Part shown: positions 44,438 to 55,929 of the stretch, in pieces
Position numbering within the stretch: the stretch's first letter is position 1
Layout of the letters: every line of letters begins with the position of its first letter
Program-made: the position numbers and the translations under genes
Source of the DNA: Calycina herbarum
Lineage: Eukaryota; Ascomycota; Leotiomycetes; Helotiales; Pezizellaceae
DNA: 64,000 bases
Reading direction: 5' to 3'
Assembly: GCA_001414485.1 (NCBI GenBank)
Contig: LLEY01000139.1
Location: forward strand, 62,001 to 126,000
The notes under the pieces: model-generated
What the model was told of the DNA's origin: nothing
The model's input: the letters and a program-made list of their open reading frames with translations, nothing else
The model's database searches: none

Positions 44438-46798
44438 CTAGTTTGCTGGATTTGGAAGAACGTAATCGACCCAGGTTCGAGTCAACTTAGGTGTTGGCTC
44501 GACAGTACCATGTGCCTCGACAGATTCTTGCCATCCTACTGCCTCCCAAGCCTTGTGATTTGCCTTGCGTTCCGCCGTGGAAACATGGGGATTACCATGA
44601 ACCTTCAATCTGCGCTTCTCTCGTTCCTCGACAACAGCGTACATAACTTTTTGCTTAAGAGCGGTTGTTGGCCATCCTTGAGCATTGCCCAATTGAGACG
44701 ACTCTAATACATATTTCAGCAAATGGAACGGCATGTTGATCAATGCTTTCGACAGGGTGGCAAGATCAGAGTTGGTACTGGTAGGTTTGACAAGTGTACT
44801 CTCTTCAGTAGGATGGTCACCAAATTTAATCAAACTGAGTCGTGGGTTGGGGGCGGTAGTAGGGCGAACTGCTGGGACTTCGGGGAGTCGACGGACGTTT
44901 ACAAAGTCACCGACAGAAACGTCGAGTTCGAAGTTTGGTGTGATGTTTGGAATGATCCAAGACAAGCATTTACTGACAAGGATGTTGACAACAGGACCGT
45001 AGGTACTTGGACAACGACCATTATCCGCAGGAGGTTGGAGAGTCCATTGAGAATCAAGCCCACCATCAATTGAAAACTCAAGAGCCTTCTCAAGAGTAGA
45101 CATGTTGATGGTGTGGCTTGCGATCTCGATACCACGCTGGATGACTGGGGGCATTTGAAGGAGAACACCAGCAGCAGCATAGCCGAGAGCAAGATCAAAA
45201 CGATCAGATGGAGTGCCTGCCATTGAGGGAGAGATCTGGGTGTTGGGCAAGAGGTTGATGGATGCTAGAGCGCCAAGGTCCAGAAGAGGTCCACCATACA
45301 GACGTTGCATGGCCATCCAGAACGCGTCAGATCGTAGGTATCGATCATCGGTCTCAATGAGCAATGTTCTCATAGCTACGCCATCATTGTTCGTGTTTTG
45401 AGCTGCCATGCGAGCCTTAAGTCCAGGGCTTCGGGCAAACATAAGATTGTGACCGGGAATGCGAACTGGAGGAGCGCGGTCATCTGAGTAGCGCAATTCA
45501 AGGGTCAAGTCTGCGTATTGCGGATCTGCGAATTGGGCTTGGAGGTAGCTGACGAGGCCATCGAAATGGTCGATTGGCATTGGTGGCTGGCCGGGCTGTT
45601 GAGGGAAGCCGTTTTGGCTTGGGGTCACAGCCTGAGAATTTGTTCGAGGCTTTGGACGAGGCTGATTGTACAAACGGACCTCATCAATGTGACCATTGCT
45701 GCCGTTGGAGATAACTGCCGTAGGATATTGAAGGTAAAACGCCGGTCCATTCTCCTGATCATTCTGCGCCGAAGATTGCGAGCCGTGGAAGCTGTGAGGG
45801 GTTGAGGGGTCAAATGAGTTGTAGCGTTGATGTTCAAATCCAGGTGGTGGTATGTAACCACCCTCTGGGGCGAAGCCTGCCATTTGTCGGCGTGCGAAGC
45901 TATCAACACCAGGGCCATGGTTCATCATGCCATCGGGGCGCGGGAAGTATCCAGGAGGAGGTGGTGGTCCCATGGGCGAGAAGCCGTTTGGCATTTGGGG
46001 ATGAGCTCCGTTTGATGGTGGTGGGCCGCGCTGAGGACCGTGGGATGATTGGGGATACGGGTATGGAGGTAAGTTGCCCGCAGAGTGAGGGGGAGCTGGG
46101 GACGAGTTGTTCGATTCGGGATATCCTCCAAACCGCAAGCTCGAAGCACTTGGATGCGCGTGGTGCATTGGGTGTTGCGCGGGATGGAAGTTCGGTGGAG
46201 GTGGCATATTGCCCTGGTCGACGGTCATATTCGGTGGATATTGACTTTGGCTAGAGGGGACGAAGGCAGGAGGCATCTGGTAGGTAGATTGAGAGGCCGA
46301 CGATGGTGCTTCGGAAGGTGCAGATTGTGGGGTTGGTTGAGGTTCTTCTGTGGGGGACGTAGAGTATGAGCATTAGAAGTCGCGAAAAAAGAAAAAAAGG
46401 CGGCCGAGCATACCTGATGATGATTCCTCAACAGTAACCTCCTTCTCCTCGGTGGCAGGCTCCGTTGCCTCTTCGATGGTGCTGACTAGGTCGTCCGCGT
46501 CGTCGATGGGTTCTACTTCAGATGCTGGCGACGTTGGAGATACCTGCAATGACGATGGTGCTCCGTTTTCAGAAGTGCCATTCGCCACGGCTGGCTCTTG
46601 AATGGGCGAAGGTGAGGCAGGAGTTTCTTCCACCGTTGGGTTCGCTGCGGCAGCTTGCTCCTCTTGGGCTTTCTTTGCATGTGCGGCCTGCTGCTTCTGA
46701 CGCTTTTGCACATAGGCTAAAGGAATCGCTGGGACAATGGTCTTTGGTCGCAGTTTATTTTGCTGCAGAGCTCTTGCGGGAGCAGTCATGGGCGCCAT
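44438..46798 (-). CDS. Large Pro/Gln-rich protein with a BTB/POZ-like domain (764 aa)
   Basis: Exons are 46798-46414 and 46347-44438, with a 66-nt intron in phase 1 (GTATGC donor, CCACAG acceptor). The ATG at 46798 (MAPMTAPARALQQNKL) is the first in frame; the frame extends upstream only by non-ATG codons. Residues 1-130 are Ala/Gln/Glu-rich with helical character. Residues 130-380 are very rich in Pro, His, Gly, Ser and Asn. From about residue 388 a BTB-like fold begins (YADLTLELRYSDDRAP, then RIPGHNLMFARSPGLKARM), followed by a helical C-terminal region (FHLLKYVLESSQLGNAQGWP, then MYAVVEEREKRRLKVHG). BTB domains mediate dimerisation or cullin-3 adaptor roles. The low-complexity N-terminus could drive assembly. 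Function unknown. Confidence 0.85.
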
Positions 46799-47925
46799 TT
46801 TGGATGGAAGCAAGCTCTCTCGCAGCTGCTGGGTTGGTGGTTGATGGATATTTGACGTCCCCAAGATTCAACGATGACCAATTCACAGGTCATGGAGCAT
46901 CTGGGGAGTCTTTGGGATATAGCGGTGGCTTGGAATCGTGAAATTCGGAAGACAATCGGTTTGAGCTGTCCCCGCCCTAGAAAATGTTTGGTCAGGGCTC
47001 TCAACTTTCACTGCACGTGATATTATGTCAGCTTGATTTTTTTTCTTCAGCTTCCTTGACCTTCTCTCACTCTAGCTAGCAACACATTAACATGAATTGC
47101 TTGTCCTTTTTGAAGAGGTTTTATGTGTACATTTCTTTCAAGCATGATTCCGCCTGAGATCAAATGCTCATAGGAAAGGGCAAATAATTAACCCGATTTG
47201 TTTTTCTTTTTCCGTTTGCGGAAGCACCTAAGCACCTACGCATCAATGAAACATCATCAGATTCTGTTTTCAGAATTTCAACTTCCAAGAATTGATCTCA
47301 TTTTCAGTCCTTGAATTTGTATAAGACCTCTTAAGACAATGATAGCAGTTGTATACGCTTTTATATTTTCGAGGTTCCATGGCATTAGTTGAAACTTCTC
47401 ACTTTAGGATTCTTCGTCGTTGATTGGACCCAAATGGCTCATATTCGGAATTGTTTTTCAAGAAATGCTGGGGAAAAAACGATTACTTTCTACTCCCCTT
47501 TTTTCACAGGCACAATCACCAGGGGCTGCAGGAATTCGTGACTGGAATCCCCTGGGCGCTTTCTCTTTTACAATTGTCCCAATACTTCTAGGAGAATGAA
47601 GTTAATGAAAAGTCAATTATTCTAGTCGTTTAGGAGAATTAGATTGATTTTCCGAGTCTAAGTCGAGGAGGAGAGTAGCGGTATCAACTGTTGGTCAGTC
47701 ACGAATTCCTGCAGACTCTGTGAATTGTGCGAAGCAAAGTCTTACGTTGAACAATTGCCATGTCTCTTAAATTTTCGCCAAATGCAAATCCCTCTCAAAC
47801 CAAAGTCCGCTCAACAAAATCGTACACTCATACAAGAAGAAAAGAAATAAGAATACAACATCAAGTCAGATTATCCTGCCAAATCTCCGTCTCCAGTCCG
47901 TCACAACACCACAACTACCTCGCAT
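46799..47925. other. Intergenic region, no gene seen
   Basis: This contains the promoter of the BTB-like gene and the 3' flank of the Q-rich secreted-protein gene. I see no coding frame, RNA gene or structured repeat that stands out. Confidence 0.5.
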
Positions 47926-48967
47926 CTACGAGTGCCAGGTAGACTTGGTATCAGAAGTATGGAAATCAGCGTAATCCCCGACTTGTCCAGTAGCAACAAG
48001 TGCTGCAAGAATAAGTTGGCGATCAGTAACCAAGCCATTCGCATTTCTATTTTAATAGTTAGCTCTGCTTCCTCGAATTTATATGTCATGGGATATCATA
48101 CCGATCAAGTCCAATAGCGATAGCAGTTCTGAAAGAAGACTCTGGGTCGGGGTTGTTGATGATGTTCTGGATTCTGCTCAAGATGGTATCTTGGGAGGTG
48201 GTTGTGCTTGTAGAGTGATCATTGTTGGTTGTAGTTGGGTGGTCATTATTGGTTGTTGGTGGTGCTACGACAACTGTGGGCTTGATGACTTGGGGAACTA
48301 CGACGGTTGGTGCTGTGTTTGAGGGCTTGTTGTTATTGTTGTTGTTGTTCTTTTGGTTCTGTTGATTTTGCTGATCTTGTTGTTGTTGTTGTTGTTGTTG
48401 TTGTTGCTTCTTCTTCTGGTCTTCTTGCTGTTGTTGCTGCTGCTGTTGAACCTTTTTCAGCGCATCTTGGTCTTGCTGTGAAGGTTGACTCTGCTGACTT
48501 GGCTTTGGTTGATTCTGATTCTGTTGACTTGGCGTATTTTGAATGTTGTTCTTTGGTTGAGCTTGTTGACTTGGCTGAGGCTGAGCGTTCTTCTGGCCTG
48601 GATTTTGCTGGTTGGTGGATTGACTTTGTCTCGAGTGCAAATTCCCCGTCGTGACCGAGATAAGGATGGCACGTTGTTCATCGGCATCATGTTCATCCTT
48701 GAGAATCGACTGTGCTATCCCCTTGATGGATTGTCTCTTATCATCGTTTCTAGCGTTGCTCAAAGCTGTTGTGATGATTTTGTTCAAGCTGTCGGTCGTA
48801 TCGTTGAGGTCGTCGGCGAGGGTTTTGATAGCTTGGTTGACTTTATCTACTTGGCTGTGGTCATCTTTTGTTGTCAATCCGTTGCTTGCGAGCATGGGCG
48901 CTGCCATTCCAGAGAGGGGAAAGGAGAGGGCCAGGAGGGCGGAGGTGACTGTTGGAAGCGACAGCAT
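47926..48967 (-). CDS. Secreted Gln/Asn-rich protein (328 aa)
   Basis: Exons are 48967-48102 and 48046-47926, with a 55-nt intron in phase 2 (GTATGA donor, AATAG acceptor). Residues 1-22 form a signal peptide (LPTVTSALLALSFPLSG core, then AAP). Residues 30-110 are a helical region (VNQAIKTLADDLNDTTDSL). Residues 112-215 are mostly Gln, Asn, Ser and Pro and include two pure Gln runs and a seven-Asn run. Residues 216-255 contain PTVVV repeats and Thr/Asn-rich stretches that may be O-glycosylated. Residues 260-328 are again ordered: RIQNIINNPDPESSF, then a D-x-N-x-x-G-like segment and DRQLILAALVATGQVGDYAD. The Gln tracts are CAA/CAG repeats at DNA level and could vary in length. Possibly a wall-associated or matrix protein; family not recognised. 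Confidence 0.85.
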
Positions 48968-50512
48968 TTTCGATGAAGTTTGAGAAATGAAAGATATGGA
49001 AAAGTAGAATGAAAGTCGTTCGATATTATAGCAAGGAGATGTTTTGGCGACAAAAGAAACTGACGAGGAAGGAAAAAACGGAAGGAAAGTCGTGAAGCTG
49101 ATGTTGAGAAGATGTGTTGATGGATGATGAGAAACTTCTAAGCGGAAGATTCACACATTTATATATCTTCTGCTCCCATCTCAACAACATTGGTAATAAT
49201 CAAGAATAAACTCCATTCTCGTTACAAAGCTCTCACCACCAAGCGAAAATACATCTGCTCGCACCCAAAATTGCAATTCTCAACGACTCGCACGATGTCA
49301 ACATTCCCGCGATGCAAGCACGATCCTCCATTCTCTCCGCATTCTCCAAATTAATTAACAAAATCAGCAAAAGAGACGCGGTTACTTATTATGGACCCAA
49401 CCTTAAAGTTTCTTGCTTTATGTGTGCTTTTCGTAGGGGTGATGAGCGAAACGAGGGGATTGAAGAATTGGGATGATGTGAGCTCAACTTGAAATCATCT
49501 TAAACGAGCAGTTTTCGGTTCGAATTGCTACTTCGTATTTATTGGATTGTTTTTGAGAGTATGGAGCCGAGAATTTCGGTTCGCGGGGGTGAGATTTTGT
49601 GTTTCGAAATATTTATAGGTTTGGTGCTGCTCGTTTCTTATATTGGCTGCTGACCGGGAGTTGGGTCGAAATCCGGGTAATGGAACGGTGATTCCGGTTA
49701 AGGTGAAATACAGGGATTTGCGATTGAACAATAGTAGAAGACTATTCTTCCTCTTCTCCGATTGCATTACCAGACTAGAGGAATTGGTTAAATCGTGCTG
49801 AGATGGTAGAATAAAGAAGCTTTGATGCTTGCAGAAAACATGTGGAAGGGAAAGTATCTCAAGACCACTGTGATGAATTCTTTACAGCCGCTGGAAATAG
49901 AAGTTTCTCGTCGAAGAATGAATAACGAAATTTTTCGATCGGCTTATACTCCACGTTTTGCAAAATGTAAGGGAAGTGAAGTATTAATATAAAAAAACGA
50001 AGTGTTACGATACAGTGAGGTTAAGGAATTTCACGTAACTAGGCAGGAAATATATCTAGTATTAATGGCTTCTATAGAGATTAGACATCATCAAATATAA
50101 GGTTATATACCAAGACCACCAAGTAATACCAACACGAAGGAATACGGGTATAAAAACCCTCTATATATATTTCAGTCTGTATGACAAAACTACAACTAGG
50201 AGACAGCTTGCTTTCGTCTTTCCTACCTGTATCTTCAAGGACCGGAGAAAATTAGGACATTGATCGAGTTATTCTTAGGGTTGTCTGAAACAGGTTTCAA
50301 GAATCACGTTTTTTTAATCGAAGATTTCCATCAACTGCTGTAATTAGTTTTATTGTATTAATGCAAGGCTTACATCGGTCTTTCAAACTCAGCCTCTCAA
50401 TGAAGAAATGTTGGCCTCTTGTGAAATCCTTACCTTTATTAGAGATGACTGCGCCTTAGCTTTCACCGGAGGAAGACCTCGAAAGTATCAAGGTTTGGTT
50501 GATGATATCACA
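48968..50512. other. Intergenic, partly AT-rich region
   Basis: The left part holds the promoter of the Q-rich protein, with a TTATATAT-like box near 49160. From about 49900 to 50170 the DNA is AT-rich with TATATA stretches. No gene is recognised. The frames at 49528-49767 and 50408-50593 are not convincing. Confidence 0.45.
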
Positions 50513-52580
50513 TCAAAGAAAGCGGCTCAAATATTCATACTTCACATCACTCTTTTCCGAAACTACCGTGGACGTTGGAGTATCTTCTTCTGAATCAACA
50601 GGAAAGGCTGCAGGTCCAGTCAAAACAGCTGTCGGTAGCTTAGAAGCTATCAAGAAGTCATGAACGAGTTTTAGCAAGTCGTTCTTGGTGCAATAATGGA
50701 AAGAGACACGGGAAAGACCTCGTTCTTTTGGGTGATTTGAGAATGATACTGGCATTGGCCAATTGGAACAATGAAATTTGGAAGCCCCGCCAGTGAGGCA
50801 TGTAGATGGGAATCGAATCCGTAATAGTCACTACTCGATGGCGGAGGCAGATACTCGTCGCGACGATCCAAATTGTACCGAGGAACAATCATAATGGTGC
50901 TGGCATTTCCAAGAACAAACTTTTCAACCCATGTGTTGTGTGTCTAAACTTATTTTAATGCCTCTTTCTTGCGGGCGGCAGTTATAGATTTTCCCTTATC
51001 CCAGAGATATTCAGTAATCTTGCATACGTAGGGCGCGGGGGAAAATAGTTGTTGATATTCCTTCCGAAAGGATGCAAAATAGTTGTAAAAATCATTGGAT
51101 AGCACATCAATAAAAGTCTTTTTGAAGACTTCAAGGAACGAGCCATTGGTATCGTGGGGCTTGGTTTCCTACCATCTTTCGTCAATGCTCATCGTTTTTA
51201 GATTCGCTCCCAACCACTTGGTGGGGGAAGAAACCCATTCTTGGGCAATCAGTTGGACATCTTCTCGGTCGGCATGGTAGTCAGACGGAAACAAAACTTG
51301 ACTTGGATGTAGCTCCTCACTTTCTGGATTTTTGAACCGACTTAAGCTTAACTTGAGCCATAGTTCACCAAACGTCAAAATTGACTCGCTACTTCGTCCA
51401 TGGAAGCCTGGAGTATGAAATATCGGAAAGGGAATGATAACCCCCGGTGTAGAAGTCCCGTTGTGCGATGGTCTGAAGCCATAAATTCCTTGTGTCACAG
51501 CTGGATCACGAATACTTCCTCCAGCATCAGTACCCAAGGTAATGTCGACCCAAGGATACGCTGCTAAGCTTGATCCTGAACCCGTACTGCTCCCGGTCGA
51601 AGCAAGATATCCATCCCCTCAAGAATTAAAAGCATGAGCAATCCACCCAGTCACCTACCACTTCTTGACTACCACCAAATTCGACAGTTTTGGTCTTTCC
51701 AATGATAATAGCTCCCTTGTCAATGGCCGCTTGCACATCCGGAGTTGTGGTATCGGAGGCTGGATACAACCTTCGATAGGAACGATTACCGCAGCCTGTG
51801 TGGACGCTGTTCAGCTCAAACAAATCTTTGATTACGATCCTCACTCCCGCCAAAGGTAAATCAGGCGTCTTGGTGAAATACAGCCTAGATGGGACTGCCA
51901 CGCAGAGCGAATATTTCCCAAATGCGGAGGCATTTAGGGGTTCATATATGTTGGGGTCCTTTTGTGAAGGAATAGTGTTGAGCACGATTGCCTCCTGGTA
52001 ATCTGCATAGAGTTTTCAAGCCCAGAAAATGCCGTCGCGTGAGAAGAAGAATGGTCCGGGGGAGATGCCGTGATGGGTCGGGACTTTGAAGATGCTCACG
52101 CAGCCCCACGAGGGGAGCAATTTCAGGATCGACTCATCGATTTTATCTTCATCGGAGACGAGCAGGACATTCTTAATAAATATTTGGCAAAATACATCGT
52201 CAGAACGGAGATAATTGCTGCAGGTATTCCGCAAATGTTCGATGGCCAAGTCGGTATTCTCAGGTTGGAGATGGAAAACAGGTGAGGGGGTTCCAGGTCG
52301 GCCGAGTCTGACAGGCGTAGAGAATACTAGCGTCTCTATATCAACGAGAGGCTGAGATAGATAGCCAACAACAAGTACTCACCTTCGGTCGAGCTTGAAT
52401 GGCAAATGCATGGGATCCATAGTCAATGACCATTGTCACCCACATAGGTACCGCGGTAGGGGGACAAACTGCATTCCGGTCTGCTCGATTTGGTAGATAG
52501 CTGATTGCATTGGAGTGTATTTGCTGAGACAGCGAGGAATAATTAGAAAGACGAAGACCTCGGGACTGGTATGCAATCAC
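50513..52580 (-). pseudogene. Decayed amidase with scytalone-dehydratase-like-protein-type N-terminal region
   Basis: Protein fragments on the minus strand line up in order with a fungal amidase-signature enzyme. The 5' region encodes TPVRLGRPGTPSPVFHL and a VPTHHGISPGPFFFS segment. The middle encodes the amidase core: [14 protein letters not shown], then [14 protein letters not shown] with the catalytic Lys, STGSSTGSGSSLAAYPW, and TLGTDAGGSIRDPAVTQGIY with the Ser cluster. A C-terminal part follows (SLAGLPNFIVPIGQ). Lesions: TGA where CGA is expected in FWA-KLYADYQ (about 52018); a frame change near 51636-51644; TGA in place of CGA just before GDGYLAST (about 51622); TAG after SIDERW (about 51168); stops near 50955; and a frame change near 50690. 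No intact enzyme can be made. Two of the stops fit C-to-T change at CGA codons. Confidence 0.8.
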
Positions 52581-52896
52581 GTGATGTCGAGGACTTAGCA
52601 GGTGACTGACCGTTGCTACTAGAAAGATGGCAACCCAATCTAAATACTCTGATTACTCTACACACAGAAAAAGGAAAAGTGTATCCAGGAGAATCAAGAA
52701 ACTTCAAGAGACTGTAGGTCATGTGATATGAGGGTGAAGTCTATGAGTAAAAGCGGCAGTAAATATTTCATTAGCTCTTATTGTTCCAACTTTCTAGAGT
52801 AATTTAAGTAATAAACTTAAAGATGTGGAACACTTTATAACATTAACCCGGGTGTTAGAGAACAACGAAGTTCAACCGTTCTAGGGTAATGCTAAA
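52581..52896. other. Short divergent spacer
   Basis: This spacer separates the decayed amidase from the HET gene. It is AT-rich, with no gene or clear site. Confidence 0.4.
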
Positions 52897-55800
52897 ATGT
52901 GTAGAAGGTTAGAACGACGAGTAAGGGTTATTTGCTGCCACTTTTACAAGGGTTCCAACCGCAGCTGACTCAATTCTTCTCCCTTTTCATCGTTGACCCC
53001 CATATTACTGTCTCCAGGTCGCACATCAACACCAGCCATCTAAACTTGTCTTTACCATGCTCAGATTCTCTTTGCCAGTGCTGCCTACTTTTCATCTCGC
53101 CAACTACCAATCTCGAGATTGAGCAAAAACACCAACCTGGCTTGGAAGCCTTGAGGGAATCTTCGCAAAATGGATGCCCAATCTGTGTACAAATATTAGA
53201 TTTGTTTATTCATAGCCAACATCAAAGTGGCTCAAATATTGATTCAGCAACTCAATTTAGCTGGATTGTAGATGATAATGAGGGGATTGACGAATATGCC
53301 TTTTTCAGTGGATTGGCCCGATTTGCTTCAATTCAAATATGGCCTATTTTTAGTGGGTTTCCTAAGTTTTCCTTTTCAGTCATGAAATGGCTACTGTAAT
53401 TAGCTACAAATGCTCCTGCGGTTCCATCTACGCTATTAAACGCTGACCAATTTAGAATCCAACAATATTGCCAGAATGACCAAAGCCACGAGCCATACTG
53501 GAAGTGAAGGATCCAAAGAACTAGTCCAAAAATGGCGTCACGAGTGCCTTGATACTCACGAAAACTGTCAGCTTGCGAGGCGGAATGGCTACTTCCCAAC
53601 CAGAGTTTTGAATCTCGGCACAATGGAAGCACCAAAACTCGAGTTATATGTTAACAATGAAGGGGCTCCTACATCACCGTATGCCGCATTGAGCCACTGC
53701 TGGGGGGAAATCCCAATCCAACGATTACTATGCCACAACTTGACTTCACTTACCAACAGGATCTCCTTTGGGGAACTACCGAAGACATTCCAAGAAGCCA
53801 TAATCTTCTCTCGCTATCTGGGCATTCAATATCTCTGGATTGATTCTCTATGCATTTTACAGGACTCGGTTGCAGATTGGCAACATCAAGCGGCGCAAAT
53901 GGAAATGGTTTACAAGAATGCGATCTTGACTATTGCAGCAACCGCTGCTTCGGACAGCAACGGGGGTTGCTTCATGGATAGAAATCCCCTCAATGCGCAG
54001 GTTTGCAGAGTGCGGGTGAGATCTCTACCGGGTTCATTTTACAAGAAAGGGACTGATCTCTACGACGTGGGCGCCTTTGGTTTCTTGAGCGGTGATCCTG
54101 TGATACATGCGCCTTTGAATACACGTGCATGGGTATTGCAAGAGCAATATTTGAGCAGTCGAACTATACACTGTACTCGCAATCAATTGCTTTGGGAATG
54201 CCGCGAACTGGTAGGAATATTTTCGTTGATTTTTTCCCACCCGAGTTGCCCTTATTCCCCGTACTCCAACTGTGTTGATAGCAATATATAAAGTTACCCT
54301 AGATCGGTGAACCTCCCAGTCGCCAGAGGGTGTAAGAGCTTTACTCTGCGTGCACCTAATTCGGACGAGAAGAATTGTAATTATTGTTCGAAAGCCTTTA
54401 GAAAAATGAAGAAAATTCTAATTTTTCTAAACCTTCTCGGGCAATATTTGTAATTATCTTGGGCTATGTAGTGCAATGACCAAGTCTCCTACGAACTTAA
54501 TAACGAAACCTTTTGTCATTGATGAATAACAAATTCTAGGTGGCTTCTGAGCAATATCCATCAGGTCGGCCCTGGCGTCACCCAGATTTCGTAGGTACTA
54601 CCCGTGATTCCTGGTCTCAAACACCTTTCCCTGGCGATAACCCAGATGGCCCAAATACCGAAGATGAGGATAGAGATGCCCATCTTATCTCTCACGGCTG
54701 TTATACTTGGGATAGTCTCGTCCATAGCTATAGCTCTCGTTCGATTACTCACGAAGAAGACAAGCTGCTTGCAATCTCTGCTCTTGCAAAAAACATCCAG
54801 CCAGTGGTGCACAATTACAGGGAAGAATCTCAGTATTTAGCTGGTCTTTGGGGTCGTTTTCTTCCAGTACAGCTTTTGTGGTATACTTCGGGGAACAACA
54901 AAACAACATTCCGGACCAAAACTTACCTTGCCCCCAGTTGGTCATGGGCCTCACTTTGCAGCCAGGTTTTGCCTTATTATCCGTCTCGAGCGTACAATCA
55001 GCTTTATATGACCCAAATCCTTGAGGCAGTCACAACAACAAAAACTTCAAACTTGATGGGACAGGTAACTGGGGGTCACATATGCCTCAGGGGCTGGCTA
55101 AAGGGGTTTCAAACTCGCCCAAGTGATCTCAGAAGTGAATAACAATGGCTACGTCACGATGGAAAGGTAATTGGCCTAGTTTCTCTCGACGAAACACCTA
55201 TGTTCTCATTGACCTCAGTGAGACGGTTCTTGCTGCCGATCCTGAACTGCAAACCAGAGGGTGGGAGGCACGAAGTGGCAGGTTTGGTTCTTGAACCATG
55301 CGGCAATTCAGGTAGGTACCAGAGAGCGGGAAGATTTACTTTGAGCGGAGTGGATATATGGAAATTCTCGAGACGATTCAGGTATAAACCGACTTCGAAA
55401 ACACCTACAGATGGAACTGCTTCCTTCACAGAAGTGATATCTGACTTGCTTCAAAGTATCGAGAGAAGCTTGGAAGGTGCTAAAAGTAATCTTGAGGCAT
55501 TATCGCATCTTACAACATACGGGTACGAAAGCAATGTTAAAATTGGGTTGATGACGAGCAGCACGCTTGAACCATCTTCCCAACTTGCCACATACGACAG
55601 TCTGGAAAGTAAGAACTCCCAACTTTCCTCTTCGTAACCCCTTCCCTTGAAATATATTACCTACTCATAATCATCACTCGAGATTATTTGGAGAATAGTT
55701 CGGATTGTGACTTACAACGAAAGCAGGTGTACACACTGGTTCTATTGTTGAAAGCAATTTAAATAGCGGTGAAACTTTGGCCGCACAAAGAAGTGAAATA

Positions 55801-55929
55801 GGAGTAGATTCAGATGCGAGTAACGCAATAGAAACTTTATCGAGCCAAAGTTCAGAGACAGACGATGACGATTATGAGGATTTCAATTATAAGGAAGGTT
55901 GGGTTGAGACGATTCTCACTATCATTTAG
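52897..55929 (+). CDS. HET-domain protein gene interrupted by one in-frame stop
   Basis: Proposed exons are 52897-52920, 52965-53352, 53456-54210, 54540-55608 and 55727-55929. Phases close throughout (813 codons). The first exon (MCRRLERR) and the first two introns are the weakest part. The N-terminal region has CSDSLCQCC and NGCPICVQIL Cys motifs. The HET domain lies near residue 216 onward: LSHCWG, then YLWIDSLCILQDSVADW, ATAASDSNGGCF and AWVLQEQYLSSRTIH. DKLLAISALAKN and APSWSWAS follow in exon 4. The codon at 55140-55142 is TAA (residue 590), and the same frame then continues with clear coding character to an acidic end. A truncated 589-aa protein keeps the whole HET domain. The fourth-exon junction uses an unusually long 329-nt intron containing a foldback. 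Confidence 0.75.
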
